Shown: positions 1 to 6,813 of the stretch, piece after piece
Position numbering within the stretch: position 1 is the stretch's first letter
How the letters are laid out: each line of letters opens with the position of its first letter
NCBI GenBank assembly: GCA_902795555.1
Contig: CADBLV010000113.1
Coordinates: 1 to 11,060 of the forward strand
DNA from: an uncultured Eubacteriales bacterium
GTDB taxonomy: Bacteria > Bacillota_A > Clostridia > Christensenellales > Aristaeellaceae
Reading direction: 5' to 3'
Length of the DNA: 11,060 nucleotides
Translations under genes and position numbers: made by a program
Notes under the pieces: model-generated
Seen by the model: the letters and a program-made list of their open reading frames with translations, nothing else
The model's database searches: none
Told to the model about the DNA's origin: nothing

Positions 1-671
1 GAGAAAGCAGAAAGTTTACGGAGCAGACCGCTGAGGGTGATATCCGACAGGACAAACCCGATCGTCTCGCCCGCTTCGTTTTTCATCGGCACGCCCGATG
101 TGCAGATCCACCCGTATTTCTCCATTTTACTGATGTCATACAGCATTCCTTCCCCGTTCCAGCCAAGGAATTTGTTTATTTCGCCGGTTTCAATTTTCTC
201 CCAGTATCCTGGCAGGGCAACGTCTTCCTCCGACGGGTCCGCCATATAGACCAGCGCACCGGTTTCCCTGTCATACATTGCAAGGTAGATATCATATACA
301 TCGCTGGATTCCAGGAAATATCCAAGCGTGGTCCGGATGCTCTGATAATCTTCCCGCTTTGTTATGTCGGCGAAACGCGCTTCATATGCTTCCGAATCAA
401 CTTCGGCCCGTTCCGCCTCCGTCATTGCCCTGTATCGCCCCATGACTTCATGGTAGAGCAGCTCCACGTTTCCCAGGGACTGCAGCACCCGGGAAGCGCT
501 GCGGGAAAGGTTGTACGATGTCGCGATATACTGGTTTGCCACGGCAAACGAATAAAGCGCAAGAACAATAAACTGCAGGATCAGACCCAGCGCAATGGTG
601 CCCGTCAGGAACATCCGAAAGACCTTGGTGGACAGGGAGCGATGAGTATTGTGCATCGAAACATCTGCCAT
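1..671 (-). CDS. Membrane-anchored sensor protein, N-terminal part (cut by window edge)
   Basis: This reading frame is open from an ATG at 669-671 down to the left edge, giving about 223 residues with no stop. A short cytoplasmic N-terminus (MADVSMHNTHRSLSTK) is followed by one strongly hydrophobic segment at about residues 20-44, then a hydrophilic stretch with features of an extracytoplasmic sensor (Cache/PAS-like): 'DIYLAMYDRETGALVYMADP', then 'YGWICTSGVPMKNEAGETIG'. The 3' part that would show the output domain lies outside the window. An AGAAAGGA element lies about 15 nt before the ATG, and a second in-frame ATG five codons in is an alternative start. It is the fourth gene in the minus-strand signalling run, 91 bp after the methyltransferase-STAS gene. 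That STAS neighbour makes a SpoIIE/PP2C-type phosphatase output plausible, but a GGDEF or chemoreceptor output cannot be excluded. Confidence 0.72.
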   Translation of the reverse strand, partial: MADVSMHNTHRSLSTKVFRMFLTGTIALGLILQFIVLALYSFAVANQYIATSYNLSRSASRVLQSLGNVELLYHEVMGRYRAMTEAERAEVDSEAYEARFADITKREDYQSIRTTLGYFLESSDVYDIYLAMYDRETGALVYMADPSEEDVALPGYWEKIETGEINKFLGWNGEGMLYDISKMEKYGWICTSGVPMKNEAGETIGFVLSDITLSGLLRKLSAF

Positions 672-762
672 TTTGTGTATCCCGATTCCTTTCTTTTCCC
701 GCTGTTGCCCGCTCAGGAGGGGCGGAACGGTCGATTTGCCGTGTCGATGAACATCCGGAGGA

Positions 763-2010
763 CTAATCTTCTACCTCCAGGACCGAACCAAAGCCGGTCA
801 TTTCAAGGATCTCTTCGATCAGGCTGTTCACCCCCACCAGTTTCACGCCGTGCTGCTTATGCATAATCAGCAGAACCCGCAGCCCCGCGGAAGAAATATA
901 GTCCAGTGCATGGCAGTCGACCCGTACCTTTTGGATCCCGCCGGCTGCTTCCCGCTTTTCATACACTTCCAGCAGCTGCGGCGCCGTGAGTGAATCCAGA
1001 CGGCCCGTTACCAGCAGTTCAAGCACATCCCCGGCCAGTTTATCGTCAATCGAGAAGCTGTCCCCTGTCTGTGCCCTGTCCCCGGCAGCTCCGGCGGAAA
1101 CAACCTTCCAGAAAGCGATGTTCTCCGTCGCCTTCAGCACGGCTTTTCCCTGATCCGGGCTCAGCTGTGAAAAAGCCTGCGTTTCCGCAATTCCGTCAGC
1201 AATCCGGATCCGTTCCGCTTTCAGGCCATGATCCGAAAGAATGGCCTGTACCTTTGGGATATCTTCCGCCTCATGCCCGATGCGAACCAGCAACGCGTTG
1301 TGCAGATTGCTCACATCCGCTTTTTCCTGCAGGAGACGACGCGTTTCCTCTTCGGCGCCGGCGGACCCGATCGCTTTCCGGATTCGATCATGCTCCGGTT
1401 TGATTTCCGGATCTGCCGTGATCCAGCAGCCGCCGTGGGTGTCCAGCAGCTTTTTGATATTGTCCAGGAAAGGATGAATTTCCGCGTCTGAGAAATACAT
1501 CAGCAGGCCTTCCGTATTGATGCAGAGTTTCCCTTTTACATCCCGGAGCGCTATTTCCATCGACTGGTAGTTCGTCGCGTCCACAGCGTAAAAGTGAACC
1601 CGTTCCCATTTTTTTTCGTCCAGCAGCGAAGGGATGATGCTGCTTACATCCGAAATCACGGCCGGCAGATCCATGCCGATATACTCTTTGCCGTCCTCCG
1701 CGGTTTCGATGGCCCTGGGCGTATATCCGCAGGGCAGGTCGACGATGACGGGAAAACCGGATTCCCGGGCCAGCTTTCCCATCATCTGATAACGTGTTTC
1801 CAGAACAATCCGGAAGGTCAGCTCTTCTTCCGGCCCCATGCTGAAGGATTTGCTTTTCTGCGTGTCCGCTGTCAGGCCCATTTTCTCCATGATCGCAGCG
1901 GCATGGGGATTGCCGTTCCGCGCCATCTGAAACAGCGTCGTTTTCGCCGTGTTGAAAACCGGATTTGTTTTCTCCAAAAGGGTCTGGTCTTTCTTTTCCG
2001 TTCCCGTCAT
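763..2010 (-). CDS. Methyltransferase (LCM-like) fused to a C-terminal STAS domain
   Basis: The protein has 415 residues. Residues about 55-300 resemble the leucine carboxyl methyltransferase/PPM1-type SAM-dependent methyltransferases. They show a glycine-poor SAM motif I (VIVDLPCGYTP, 88-98), an acidic motif (YIGMDLP, 110-116) and the family-like EGLLMYF (167-173) before a helix and 'GGCWITADPEI'. Residues about 322-413 form a STAS domain with 'TGRLDSLTAP', 'YISSAGLRVLL' (371-381) and 'EMTGFGSVLEV'. The SSAGL signature sits where anti-anti-sigma factors carry the regulatory serine, though which serine would be phosphorylated is not clear. The start is the ATG at 2008-2010, which overlaps the stop of the response regulator gene as ATGA; a GGAGG lies 12 nt upstream. 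An open frame continues further upstream but only inside the regulator gene. The substrate is unknown. Placement after a kinase/regulator pair suggests a signalling role. I am confident of the two domains, not of the function. Confidence 0.88.
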   Translation of the reverse strand: MTGTEKKDQTLLEKTNPVFNTAKTTLFQMARNGNPHAAAIMEKMGLTADTQKSKSFSMGPEEELTFRIVLETRYQMMGKLARESGFPVIVDLPCGYTPRAIETAEDGKEYIGMDLPAVISDVSSIIPSLLDEKKWERVHFYAVDATNYQSMEIALRDVKGKLCINTEGLLMYFSDAEIHPFLDNIKKLLDTHGGCWITADPEIKPEHDRIRKAIGSAGAEEETRRLLQEKADVSNLHNALLVRIGHEAEDIPKVQAILSDHGLKAERIRIADGIAETQAFSQLSPDQGKAVLKATENIAFWKVVSAGAAGDRAQTGDSFSIDDKLAGDVLELLVTGRLDSLTAPQLLEVYEKREAAGGIQKVRVDCHALDYISSAGLRVLLIMHKQHGVKLVGVNSLIEEILEMTGFGSVLEVED

Positions 2011-2816
2011 TGTTGTTCTTTGCCTCCTACAATATCTTTTTTCTTGGGAATTTCCAGGGCCCCATGGGCGATTTCCGCCCAGCTGTACTGGGCCATGTAC
2101 TCGCCCCGGTAGGCATTGATGGCCCAGGGCTTGCCCTGCTTCCAATCATAATAGTCGCAGTCCACCTGTTCGGCCCGGATGCCCCGCCACTTCCAGGAGT
2201 TGATCAGAACATCCTCACAGCCCGCCGCCGTGAAGGTGTCGGTCAGATCTTTCCGCAGCGTTCGGAGATAGGAGGAGTTCACATTTTCATCCCAAAGCGC
2301 TGCGGCGACCTCACTACCGGTACACAGGGTTTCCCGATCTACCAGGTATGCCAGATATTCCTTCGTTTTCTCCCGACGGAAGATGACCGGATGGCCGTCG
2401 ATGTACACTTCAAAATTCCCGAAGCACTGGATACGCACCCGATGCGGGGTGGGCCTGACAGGGTGACGCAGATTCTCCAGTTCAACGCGCACGTCTTCCG
2501 CCGTGATCGGTTTTTTCAGATATCCGCTGGCGTGAAGGGTCAAGGCGTCGCGCATATAGTCGTCATATCCCGTCGCGAAGATCACATTCAGCCGGGGACA
2601 GCGGAGCTTCAGAGCCTTTGCCAGCTCAACGCCGTCAATGCCAGGCATGTTCGCATCGGAAAACAATACGTCCGGCGTTTCTCCGCTCTCCACAGCCGCG
2701 ATGACACCGGAAGGATGTTCAAACGCCCGGATCTCGGCATCAGGAGCGGCTTCGGCAATCGCACGGCAAAGCACCCGCAGGGCTTTGGGTTCATCGTCGA
2801 TGGCAAAAATTTTCAC
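2007..2816 (-). CDS. Response regulator with receiver and SARP-like winged-helix domain
   Basis: The protein has 269 residues. Residues 1-115 are a CheY-like receiver with the acidic pair D7-D8, phospho-acceptor D54 (FSDANMPG), T82 (ATGYDDY) and K102 (LKKP), so all key residues are present. Residues about 130-255 start with 'IQCFGNFEVYIDGHPV', then 'KTKEYLAYLVDR', 'ALWDEN' and 'YLRTLRKDLTDTF'. This is the pattern of the winged-helix/SARP-like DNA-binding regulators common in Clostridia, not LytTR. The best start is GTG at 2814-2816, which overlaps the kinase stop as GTGA, with GGAGG 10 nt upstream; longer upstream starts lie inside the kinase gene. It should accept phosphate from the kinase encoded just before it and control transcription of unknown targets. 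It overlaps the next gene by ATGA, so the three proteins are probably made in fixed ratio. Confidence 0.92.
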   Translation of the reverse strand: MKIFAIDDEPKALRVLCRAIAEAAPDAEIRAFEHPSGVIAAVESGETPDVLFSDANMPGIDGVELAKALKLRCPRLNVIFATGYDDYMRDALTLHASGYLKKPITAEDVRVELENLRHPVRPTPHRVRIQCFGNFEVYIDGHPVIFRREKTKEYLAYLVDRETLCTGSEVAAALWDENVNSSYLRTLRKDLTDTFTAAGCEDVLINSWKWRGIRAEQVDCDYYDWKQGKPWAINAYRGEYMAQYSWAEIAHGALEIPKKKDIVGGKEQQ

Positions 2817-4126
2817 GGTGCGGACGCCTCCTTCGGAATGGAGATGGTTACGCGGGTTCCTTTCCCCGGCGCGGACGCGATGTGCAGCGATCCTCCGCAC
2901 ATCTGCGCGAGCCGCTCCCGCACATTCTTAAGACCGATGTGGGAGCGCTCCTGGTCCTGCGGCAGCTTTTCCGGATCAAAGCCGGGGCCTGTGTCGGTGA
3001 CGGTGATTTCATAATGATCGGGGCATTCCCTTGCGGCGACAGCCACCTCGCCCCTGCCGTCGATGTTGCCGCGTACTCCGTGACGCACAGCGTTTTCCGC
3101 GATCGGTTCCAGCGTCAGGGGAGGGAGCGAAAAATCTTTGCACTGAATGTCATACCGCACCGTCAGCTTATCCTCGAAACGCATCTGCTCCAGCGTCAGG
3201 TATTCCTTTGTATGTTCCAGTTCCTCCATGAAGGGAATGGGTGCGTCGGTCTGCAGGGCGTCCATATTGCCGCGCAGATATTTTGCAAACTGGATGGTGG
3301 CGTTTTCCGCCTGCTCCGGGTTTGTGCGGCACAGATCCTGAATGACCGTCAGCGCGTTGTAGAGGAAATGGGGACGGATCTGCGTGAGCATGATCTGCAT
3401 CCGCTGCTCCGCCTTAAGCGCATTCTCATGTTCCCGCACGAATTTCAGGTGCAGCCAGATATAGGAGAACAGGCTGCAGCTGACGATGGAGATGGTCAGA
3501 TAGCCCAGGCCGTCTTTCGTTGCGTCGATTTTGGAATCCAGCGCTACAGCCCCGATTATGAACAGCACGCTCAGAATGGGGATCAGCGTCATCGGGCTAC
3601 GTGTGCGTTTCGCTTCCCGGAAGATGAGATACAGCAGGTAAGCGAGCATGATGCCGCTGACGATATGGCTGGTGTATCCCAGCGGGCCGCGGACAAAATA
3701 ATTGTCCTTCCTGAATGAAAAAACCACCGGCGAAAAAAGCGCTGTCAGGTGAACGGCAGTATTCACCAGGGACAGTCCCCAGAACAGCTTATAGCTTTTG
3801 TCCGGCTCAATCATATAGAAAAACAGCAGCACCACGACAGGACGGGCCGAATATCCGTAAATGGACTGGATCGTTCTGATCAGCAGCGGGAGGCTGTGCG
3901 TATTCAGATAGGCGGAAGCCAGATCCTGACCGATCAGACTTAATTCCAGCGCAATAATGGCGAACATGATCCGCCTTTGCTTTTTCAGGATATACGGATC
4001 AAACAGCACAGTCAGGAACAGCAGCAGGATTTGCAGGAGATTCGGCAGCAGCGCGCGGTTGGCTAAATAGGACACAGGGGAAGCTTCAATGGCTTCCTGC
4101 AGTGTGATATATCCAGGCGTAAACAT
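2813..4126 (-). CDS. LytS-type membrane sensor histidine kinase
   Basis: The protein has 437 residues. The N-terminal half (about 25-230) is strongly hydrophobic with six or seven membrane segments and no large extracellular domain, so the signal is probably sensed in or at the membrane. The segment after the last helix (VREHENALKAEQRMQ) looks like a short linker coil. The His_kinase region has 'LTQIRPHFLYNALTVIQDL' with phospho-acceptor H253. The ATPase shows an N box (EPIAENAVRHG, N345), a G1 box (DTGPGFD, 378-384) and a G2-like 'HIGLKNVRERL' (396-406). The start is the ATG at 4124-4126, with GGAGG 6 nt upstream; the open frame extends further but without a comparable ribosome site and past the likely promoter. 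It is first in a minus-strand operon and overlaps the regulator gene by 4 nt. The family is clear, the ligand unknown. Confidence 0.93.
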   Translation of the reverse strand: MFTPGYITLQEAIEASPVSYLANRALLPNLLQILLLFLTVLFDPYILKKQRRIMFAIIALELSLIGQDLASAYLNTHSLPLLIRTIQSIYGYSARPVVVLLFFYMIEPDKSYKLFWGLSLVNTAVHLTALFSPVVFSFRKDNYFVRGPLGYTSHIVSGIMLAYLLYLIFREAKRTRSPMTLIPILSVLFIIGAVALDSKIDATKDGLGYLTISIVSCSLFSYIWLHLKFVREHENALKAEQRMQIMLTQIRPHFLYNALTVIQDLCRTNPEQAENATIQFAKYLRGNMDALQTDAPIPFMEELEHTKEYLTLEQMRFEDKLTVRYDIQCKDFSLPPLTLEPIAENAVRHGVRGNIDGRGEVAVAARECPDHYEITVTDTGPGFDPEKLPQDQERSHIGLKNVRERLAQMCGGSLHIASAPGKGTRVTISIPKEASAP

Positions 4127-4184
4127 ATCCGGCCTCCAGTGATCCGATCGACGCCCAACACGCCGAAAGAAGTGGACTGCTTTT

Positions 4185-4213
4185 ATTTTACAACATGAAT
4201 CAACAGGATACAA
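4185..4213 (-). promoter_or_regulatory. Promoter of the kinase-regulator-methyltransferase operon
   Basis: Read on the minus strand, TTGTAT (4208-4213) and TAAAAT (4185-4190) are separated by exactly 17 bp, a good sigma-A arrangement. Transcription would start near 4178 and give a leader of about 50 nt before the kinase ATG at 4126. No competing element of equal quality was seen between this site and the gene. Confidence 0.6.
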
Positions 4214-4279
4214 GACGGACAAAAATCTACATTTTTCCTTTTTTGGATGCTTTTTGTTACGCTTTTGCAACGGTTTGCC

Positions 4280-4288
4280 TGTTATAAT
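4280..4288 (+). promoter_or_regulatory. Extended -10 promoter, TGTTATAAT
   Basis: TGT followed by a perfect TATAAT forms an extended -10 element, which can work without a strong -35; none is seen at 17 bp spacing. A start near 4295 would give a leader of roughly 305 nt before mscS, or a transcript nearly starting at the ATG at 4300. It lies back to back with the kinase promoter, about 67 bp away, so the two could share regulation. Confidence 0.45.
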
Positions 4289-4299
4289 CATTGCTATCT

Positions 4300-4368
4300 A
4301 TGAAGTTTCGGAATGACCGTGCGGCAGATTCCTCAGTAACCGACACGGCGGAGTACCTGTTTCGCTGA
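4300..4368 (+). CDS. Possible 22-residue leader peptide
   Basis: An ATG at 4300 opens a 22-codon frame (MKFRNDRAADSSVTDTAEYLFR, shown here only by its ends: begins MKFRND, ends EYLFR) stopping at TGA 4366-4368. It would begin about 5 nt after the predicted transcription start of the extended -10 promoter, so it would be almost leaderless. There is no ribosome binding site, no run of repeated codons typical of an attenuator peptide, and no homology I recognise. Chance is the simplest explanation; it is listed because the position relative to the promoter is suggestive. Confidence 0.12.
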   Translation: MKFRNDRAADSSVTDTAEYLFR

Positions 4369-4473
4369 TTCCGAAGGAGCTGCGGCGAAAAGAAGAAAGG
4401 AAAGAGAACGGTGAGCGGACGGATCGGACAGGACAGAATACGAACCACGGACAAGGCTTTTTGACGGATACCA

Positions 4474-4502
4474 TTGACAATTTCAGCATTAAGGCGTATA
4501 TG
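4474..4502 (+). promoter_or_regulatory. Promoter of mscS
   Basis: A perfect TTGACA (4474-4479), a 17-bp spacer and TATATG (4497-4502) form a good sigma-A promoter. Transcription would begin near 4509, giving a leader of about 90 nt before the mscS ATG at 4601. This is the more likely main promoter of the mscS cluster. Confidence 0.55.
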
Positions 4503-4600
4503 ATTATTAACACCGGTGAGTCCGGACAAGGAAAGAGATGTAACTGTTCAGGCAGGCAAGGGGGATCCCCTGACCGAAACCCGGAAAAAGGAGGATGGAA

Positions 4601-5416
4601 ATGAACTGGGAAACGATTAAGAACTTCTTTACGACCGCGGGGGTGGACCTCCTGCGCGGTCTCATCATCCTGGTAGTCGGCTTCTTCCTGGTTCGCTGGA
4701 TCGTCAAGCTCATCGAGCGCAATGAGCACAGAATGAAGATGGAGCCCACGCTGCGGGGCTTCATCAAAAACCTGATCCGGGTTCTTCTGTATCTCCTTGT
4801 GGTCCTGACCGCTGTGAATACCATGGGCGTTCCTATGACCTCGATCATTACGCTGGTCGGTTCCGCGGGCGTCGCGGTCAGCCTGGCCCTGCAGGGCGTG
4901 CTGGGCAATCTGGTCGGCGGATTCATCCTGCTGCTCTTTAAGCCGATCCGCACGGGAGAGTATGTCAAAATCGGGGATAATGAGGGGACGGTGAAAAACA
5001 TCGGCACCTTCTATACGGAGATCACCACCTTTGACAACCGGCATGTCAACCTGCCCAACGGCACCCTGACCAACACACCGATCGTCAACTTTACCCGGGA
5101 GGGGACCCGGCGGCTGGATCTGGTTTTTACCACCGGATACGAGCACAGCATGGATCAGGTGTTTGAGATTCTCCGGAAGGTGGTTTCCGGGGAAACGGAA
5201 CTGCTGGAGACTCCGGCGCCGAGCGTGAACCTGACCAAATGTGCCGCCAACGGGCTGGAGTTCTCGGTCCGCGTCTGGGTCAAAACGGAAAACTACTGGC
5301 CTGTGAATTTCAGACTGCTGGAAGGCTGCCGGCGCGCCCTGGATGAAGCGGGAATCCCTGTCCCCTATCAGCAGGTGGACGTTCATATGAAACAAAGCAT
5401 CCCAGAACGAACCTGA
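4601..5416 (+). CDS. mscS: Small-conductance mechanosensitive channel, MscS family
   Basis: This protein of 271 residues has the compact MscS layout. Three membrane helices lie at about residues 14-36, 57-78 and 82-113. The pore-lining third helix shows the family pattern of small residues, 'VGSAGVAVSLALQGVLGNLVGG' (within 86-107), followed by 'FKPIRTGEYVKIGDNEGTV' (113-131), the start of the cytoplasmic beta domain. The C-terminal alpha/beta domain ends near 'PYQQVDVHMK'. The channel opens under membrane tension to release ions and small solutes during hypo-osmotic shock. Two ATGs are close together: the one at 4595 directly abuts the GGAGG at 4590-4594, so the ATG at 4601, with 6 nt spacing, is the better start. 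It is first in a plus-strand run with a polytopic membrane protein and a potassium-channel-like protein. Confidence 0.95.
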   Translation: MNWETIKNFFTTAGVDLLRGLIILVVGFFLVRWIVKLIERNEHRMKMEPTLRGFIKNLIRVLLYLLVVLTAVNTMGVPMTSIITLVGSAGVAVSLALQGVLGNLVGGFILLLFKPIRTGEYVKIGDNEGTVKNIGTFYTEITTFDNRHVNLPNGTLTNTPIVNFTREGTRRLDLVFTTGYEHSMDQVFEILRKVVSGETELLETPAPSVNLTKCAANGLEFSVRVWVKTENYWPVNFRLLEGCRRALDEAGIPVPYQQVDVHMKQSIPERT

Positions 5417-5465
5417 TTGTCATCCGGCCATCAGGCGAATGACGGCCTGCATGTTGTATTTTGAG

Positions 5466-5561
5466 GAGGCATATTTTGTTCGCGATCCGCAAAGCGGGAG
5501 CGAGTACAAAATAGCCAACCGAACAAAATGACAAATGTGAACCGGCAGTTCACAAAGGAGG
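5466..5561 (+). ncRNA. Structured leader module, copy 1
   Basis: This leader precedes the gene at 5571. Hairpin I runs from TTTTGT (5474-5479) paired with ACAAAA (5506-5511), then TCGC (5480-5483) with GCGA (5500-5503), a GAT/GA internal loop that can form tandem G-A pairs, then CCGC/GCGG (5487-5497) closed by AAA. A GT bulge (5504-5505) separates the outer helices. The linker AAAATAGCCAACCG follows. Hairpin II is GTGAAC (5537-5542), loop CGGCA, GTTCAC (5548-5553), and it ends directly at the ribosome site AAAGGAGG (5554-5561). A second copy with the same layout lies at 9558-9653. ATTTTGTTC (5473-5481) is also perfectly complementary to GAACAAAAT (5521-5529), so an alternative fold exists. 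There is no T-tract after either hairpin. The class is unknown to me; a repeated DNA hairpin element is the alternative. Confidence 0.55.
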
Positions 5562-5570
5562 CAAACGATT

Positions 5571-6770
5571 ATGGCAGGAAAACGCGTCAAGCTCCATGAA
5601 CAGGGAGTGCACAACGACATTAAGTACAGCGGACCGCTGTCCTTCCAGTCCTTCCAGATTCTGGGCTGGTCGTGTATTGTCATCACGGTGGTGATGACGC
5701 TGATGAAGGTCGCCATGAAGGTGAATCCGAATGATACGCAGCGGTTCGCGACCATTAACGATATCATCAGCTACATTGCCGAACTGTCCCTGCCGTTCCT
5801 GCTGATGGCGAACTTTGCGCGGATCCTGAACAATACCGACGGATTCAAAAAGCAGCTGCTCCGGAACGGCGGCGCCATGGTCGGGATCTTCGTAGCCTTC
5901 ATGATCTTCTTCAACCGATATATTGTCGGCACCGTGGGGCTGCTCCTGAAAGATCCGAAAGAAGCGTATCCCCTGGTGATGACATCCTTCTACGGCGTCA
6001 ACCCGAGAGGTTTCTTCGCCTTCAACATTCTCATCGACCTGTTCCTGTGCACGCTGGTCATGTACTTCATGAACGCCCGGCCGACAAAGGTCTTTACCGG
6101 GAAAAAGATCTTTATTTTCCGTGCCTTCACCATTCTTCCGATTGCCTATGAGGTGGCCAGCATCATCCTCAAGGGCGAATCCGCCGCCGGAAACATTCTG
6201 CTTCCCTCCTGGGTATTCCCGCTTCTGACGGTGAAACCGCCGATGACGTTCCTGGTGTTCGTGTTCCTGGCGGTTCATATCAAGACGCGCGAGCTGCGTT
6301 ACTGCCGGCACGGCAAGACGCATGAAGAGTATCAGGAATTCCTGAAAACAAACCGGAACGCCTGGCATTTCTCCGTGTATTCCGCCATCGTCCTGTTCAT
6401 TGCCGGCGTGATCGATATCGCCATCGCCATCTTCCTGCTGGCCGGACAGGCCGGCGGATCAGCCGAAGCGCTGGACGCGATGTTTGCAACTGAAAAGGCG
6501 TTTAATAACACGATCGCGACCTCCATCGGCTTCGGGAAATCTTCATGCCTGGTCTTCTTTGCGCCGATCGTTCTGCTGTTTAACTACACCAAGATCCCGA
6601 AGAACAAGATTGTGGGCGTGCTGATCCCCGTGGTCGGCATTGCGCTGATCGCCCTCATCGGCGTACAGGGTATTTATCAGCTGGTTTCCATCGCGCCGAT
6701 TAAGCAGCTGGATGGGAAGCAACTGGGCGAAGTGCTGACGATGTTCTTCAGCATGATGTCAGCAAACTGA
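5571..6770 (+). CDS. Polytopic membrane protein of unknown function
   Basis: I do not recognise this protein of 399 residues. It has about eight or nine predicted membrane segments, roughly at residues 28-48, 63-83, 101-121, 146-166, 182-200, 207-236, 267-292, 323-340 and 345-370. A charged loop at about 238-262 (TRELRYCRHGKTHEEYQEF) carries most of the soluble polar residues and is probably cytoplasmic. There is no signal peptide, no catalytic motif and no transporter signature that I can name. The start ATG at 5571 has AAAGGAGG 9 nt upstream. It sits 154 bp after mscS and 43 bp before the potassium-channel-like gene, in the same direction, which suggests a role in ion or osmotic balance, but that is inference from position. 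Its leader carries copy 1 of the structured module. Confidence 0.85.
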   Translation: MAGKRVKLHEQGVHNDIKYSGPLSFQSFQILGWSCIVITVVMTLMKVAMKVNPNDTQRFATINDIISYIAELSLPFLLMANFARILNNTDGFKKQLLRNGGAMVGIFVAFMIFFNRYIVGTVGLLLKDPKEAYPLVMTSFYGVNPRGFFAFNILIDLFLCTLVMYFMNARPTKVFTGKKIFIFRAFTILPIAYEVASIILKGESAAGNILLPSWVFPLLTVKPPMTFLVFVFLAVHIKTRELRYCRHGKTHEEYQEFLKTNRNAWHFSVYSAIVLFIAGVIDIAIAIFLLAGQAGGSAEALDAMFATEKAFNNTIATSIGFGKSSCLVFFAPIVLLFNYTKIPKNKIVGVLIPVVGIALIALIGVQGIYQLVSIAPIKQLDGKQLGEVLTMFFSMMSAN

Positions 6771-6813
6771 TTCCGGGCACAATCTATATCATGAATAAAG
6801 CGAGGATCAGCCG

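Larger units (their letters stand above)
4127..4600. other. Divergent intergenic region with promoters for both sides
   Basis: This 474-bp gap separates the minus-strand kinase operon from mscS. It holds the kinase promoter (4185-4213), an extended -10 element (4280-4288) and a second plus-strand promoter (4474-4502). Between 4303 and 4470 I found no convincing terminator, known riboswitch or protein gene. The long open frames on the minus strand here are continuations of shadow frames antisense to mscS. The stretch of about 170 nt could be a structured leader, but no strong stem stands out by eye. Confidence 0.5.

Noticed and set aside
1965..3014. Plus-strand open frame of 349 codons across the regulator and methyltransferase genes
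   Set aside because: It runs antisense to three well-supported overlapping genes and shows no family features.
4303..4470. A known riboswitch in the long leader before mscS
   Set aside because: I looked for signatures such as those of ydaO, yybP-ykoY and guanidine riboswitches and found no match by eye.
4298..5395. Long minus-strand open frame of 365 codons opposite mscS
   Set aside because: It is antisense to a clear MscS coding region, its protein is rich in H, Q, R and D without a domain pattern, and it has no ribosome site. It is a shadow of GC-rich codons.
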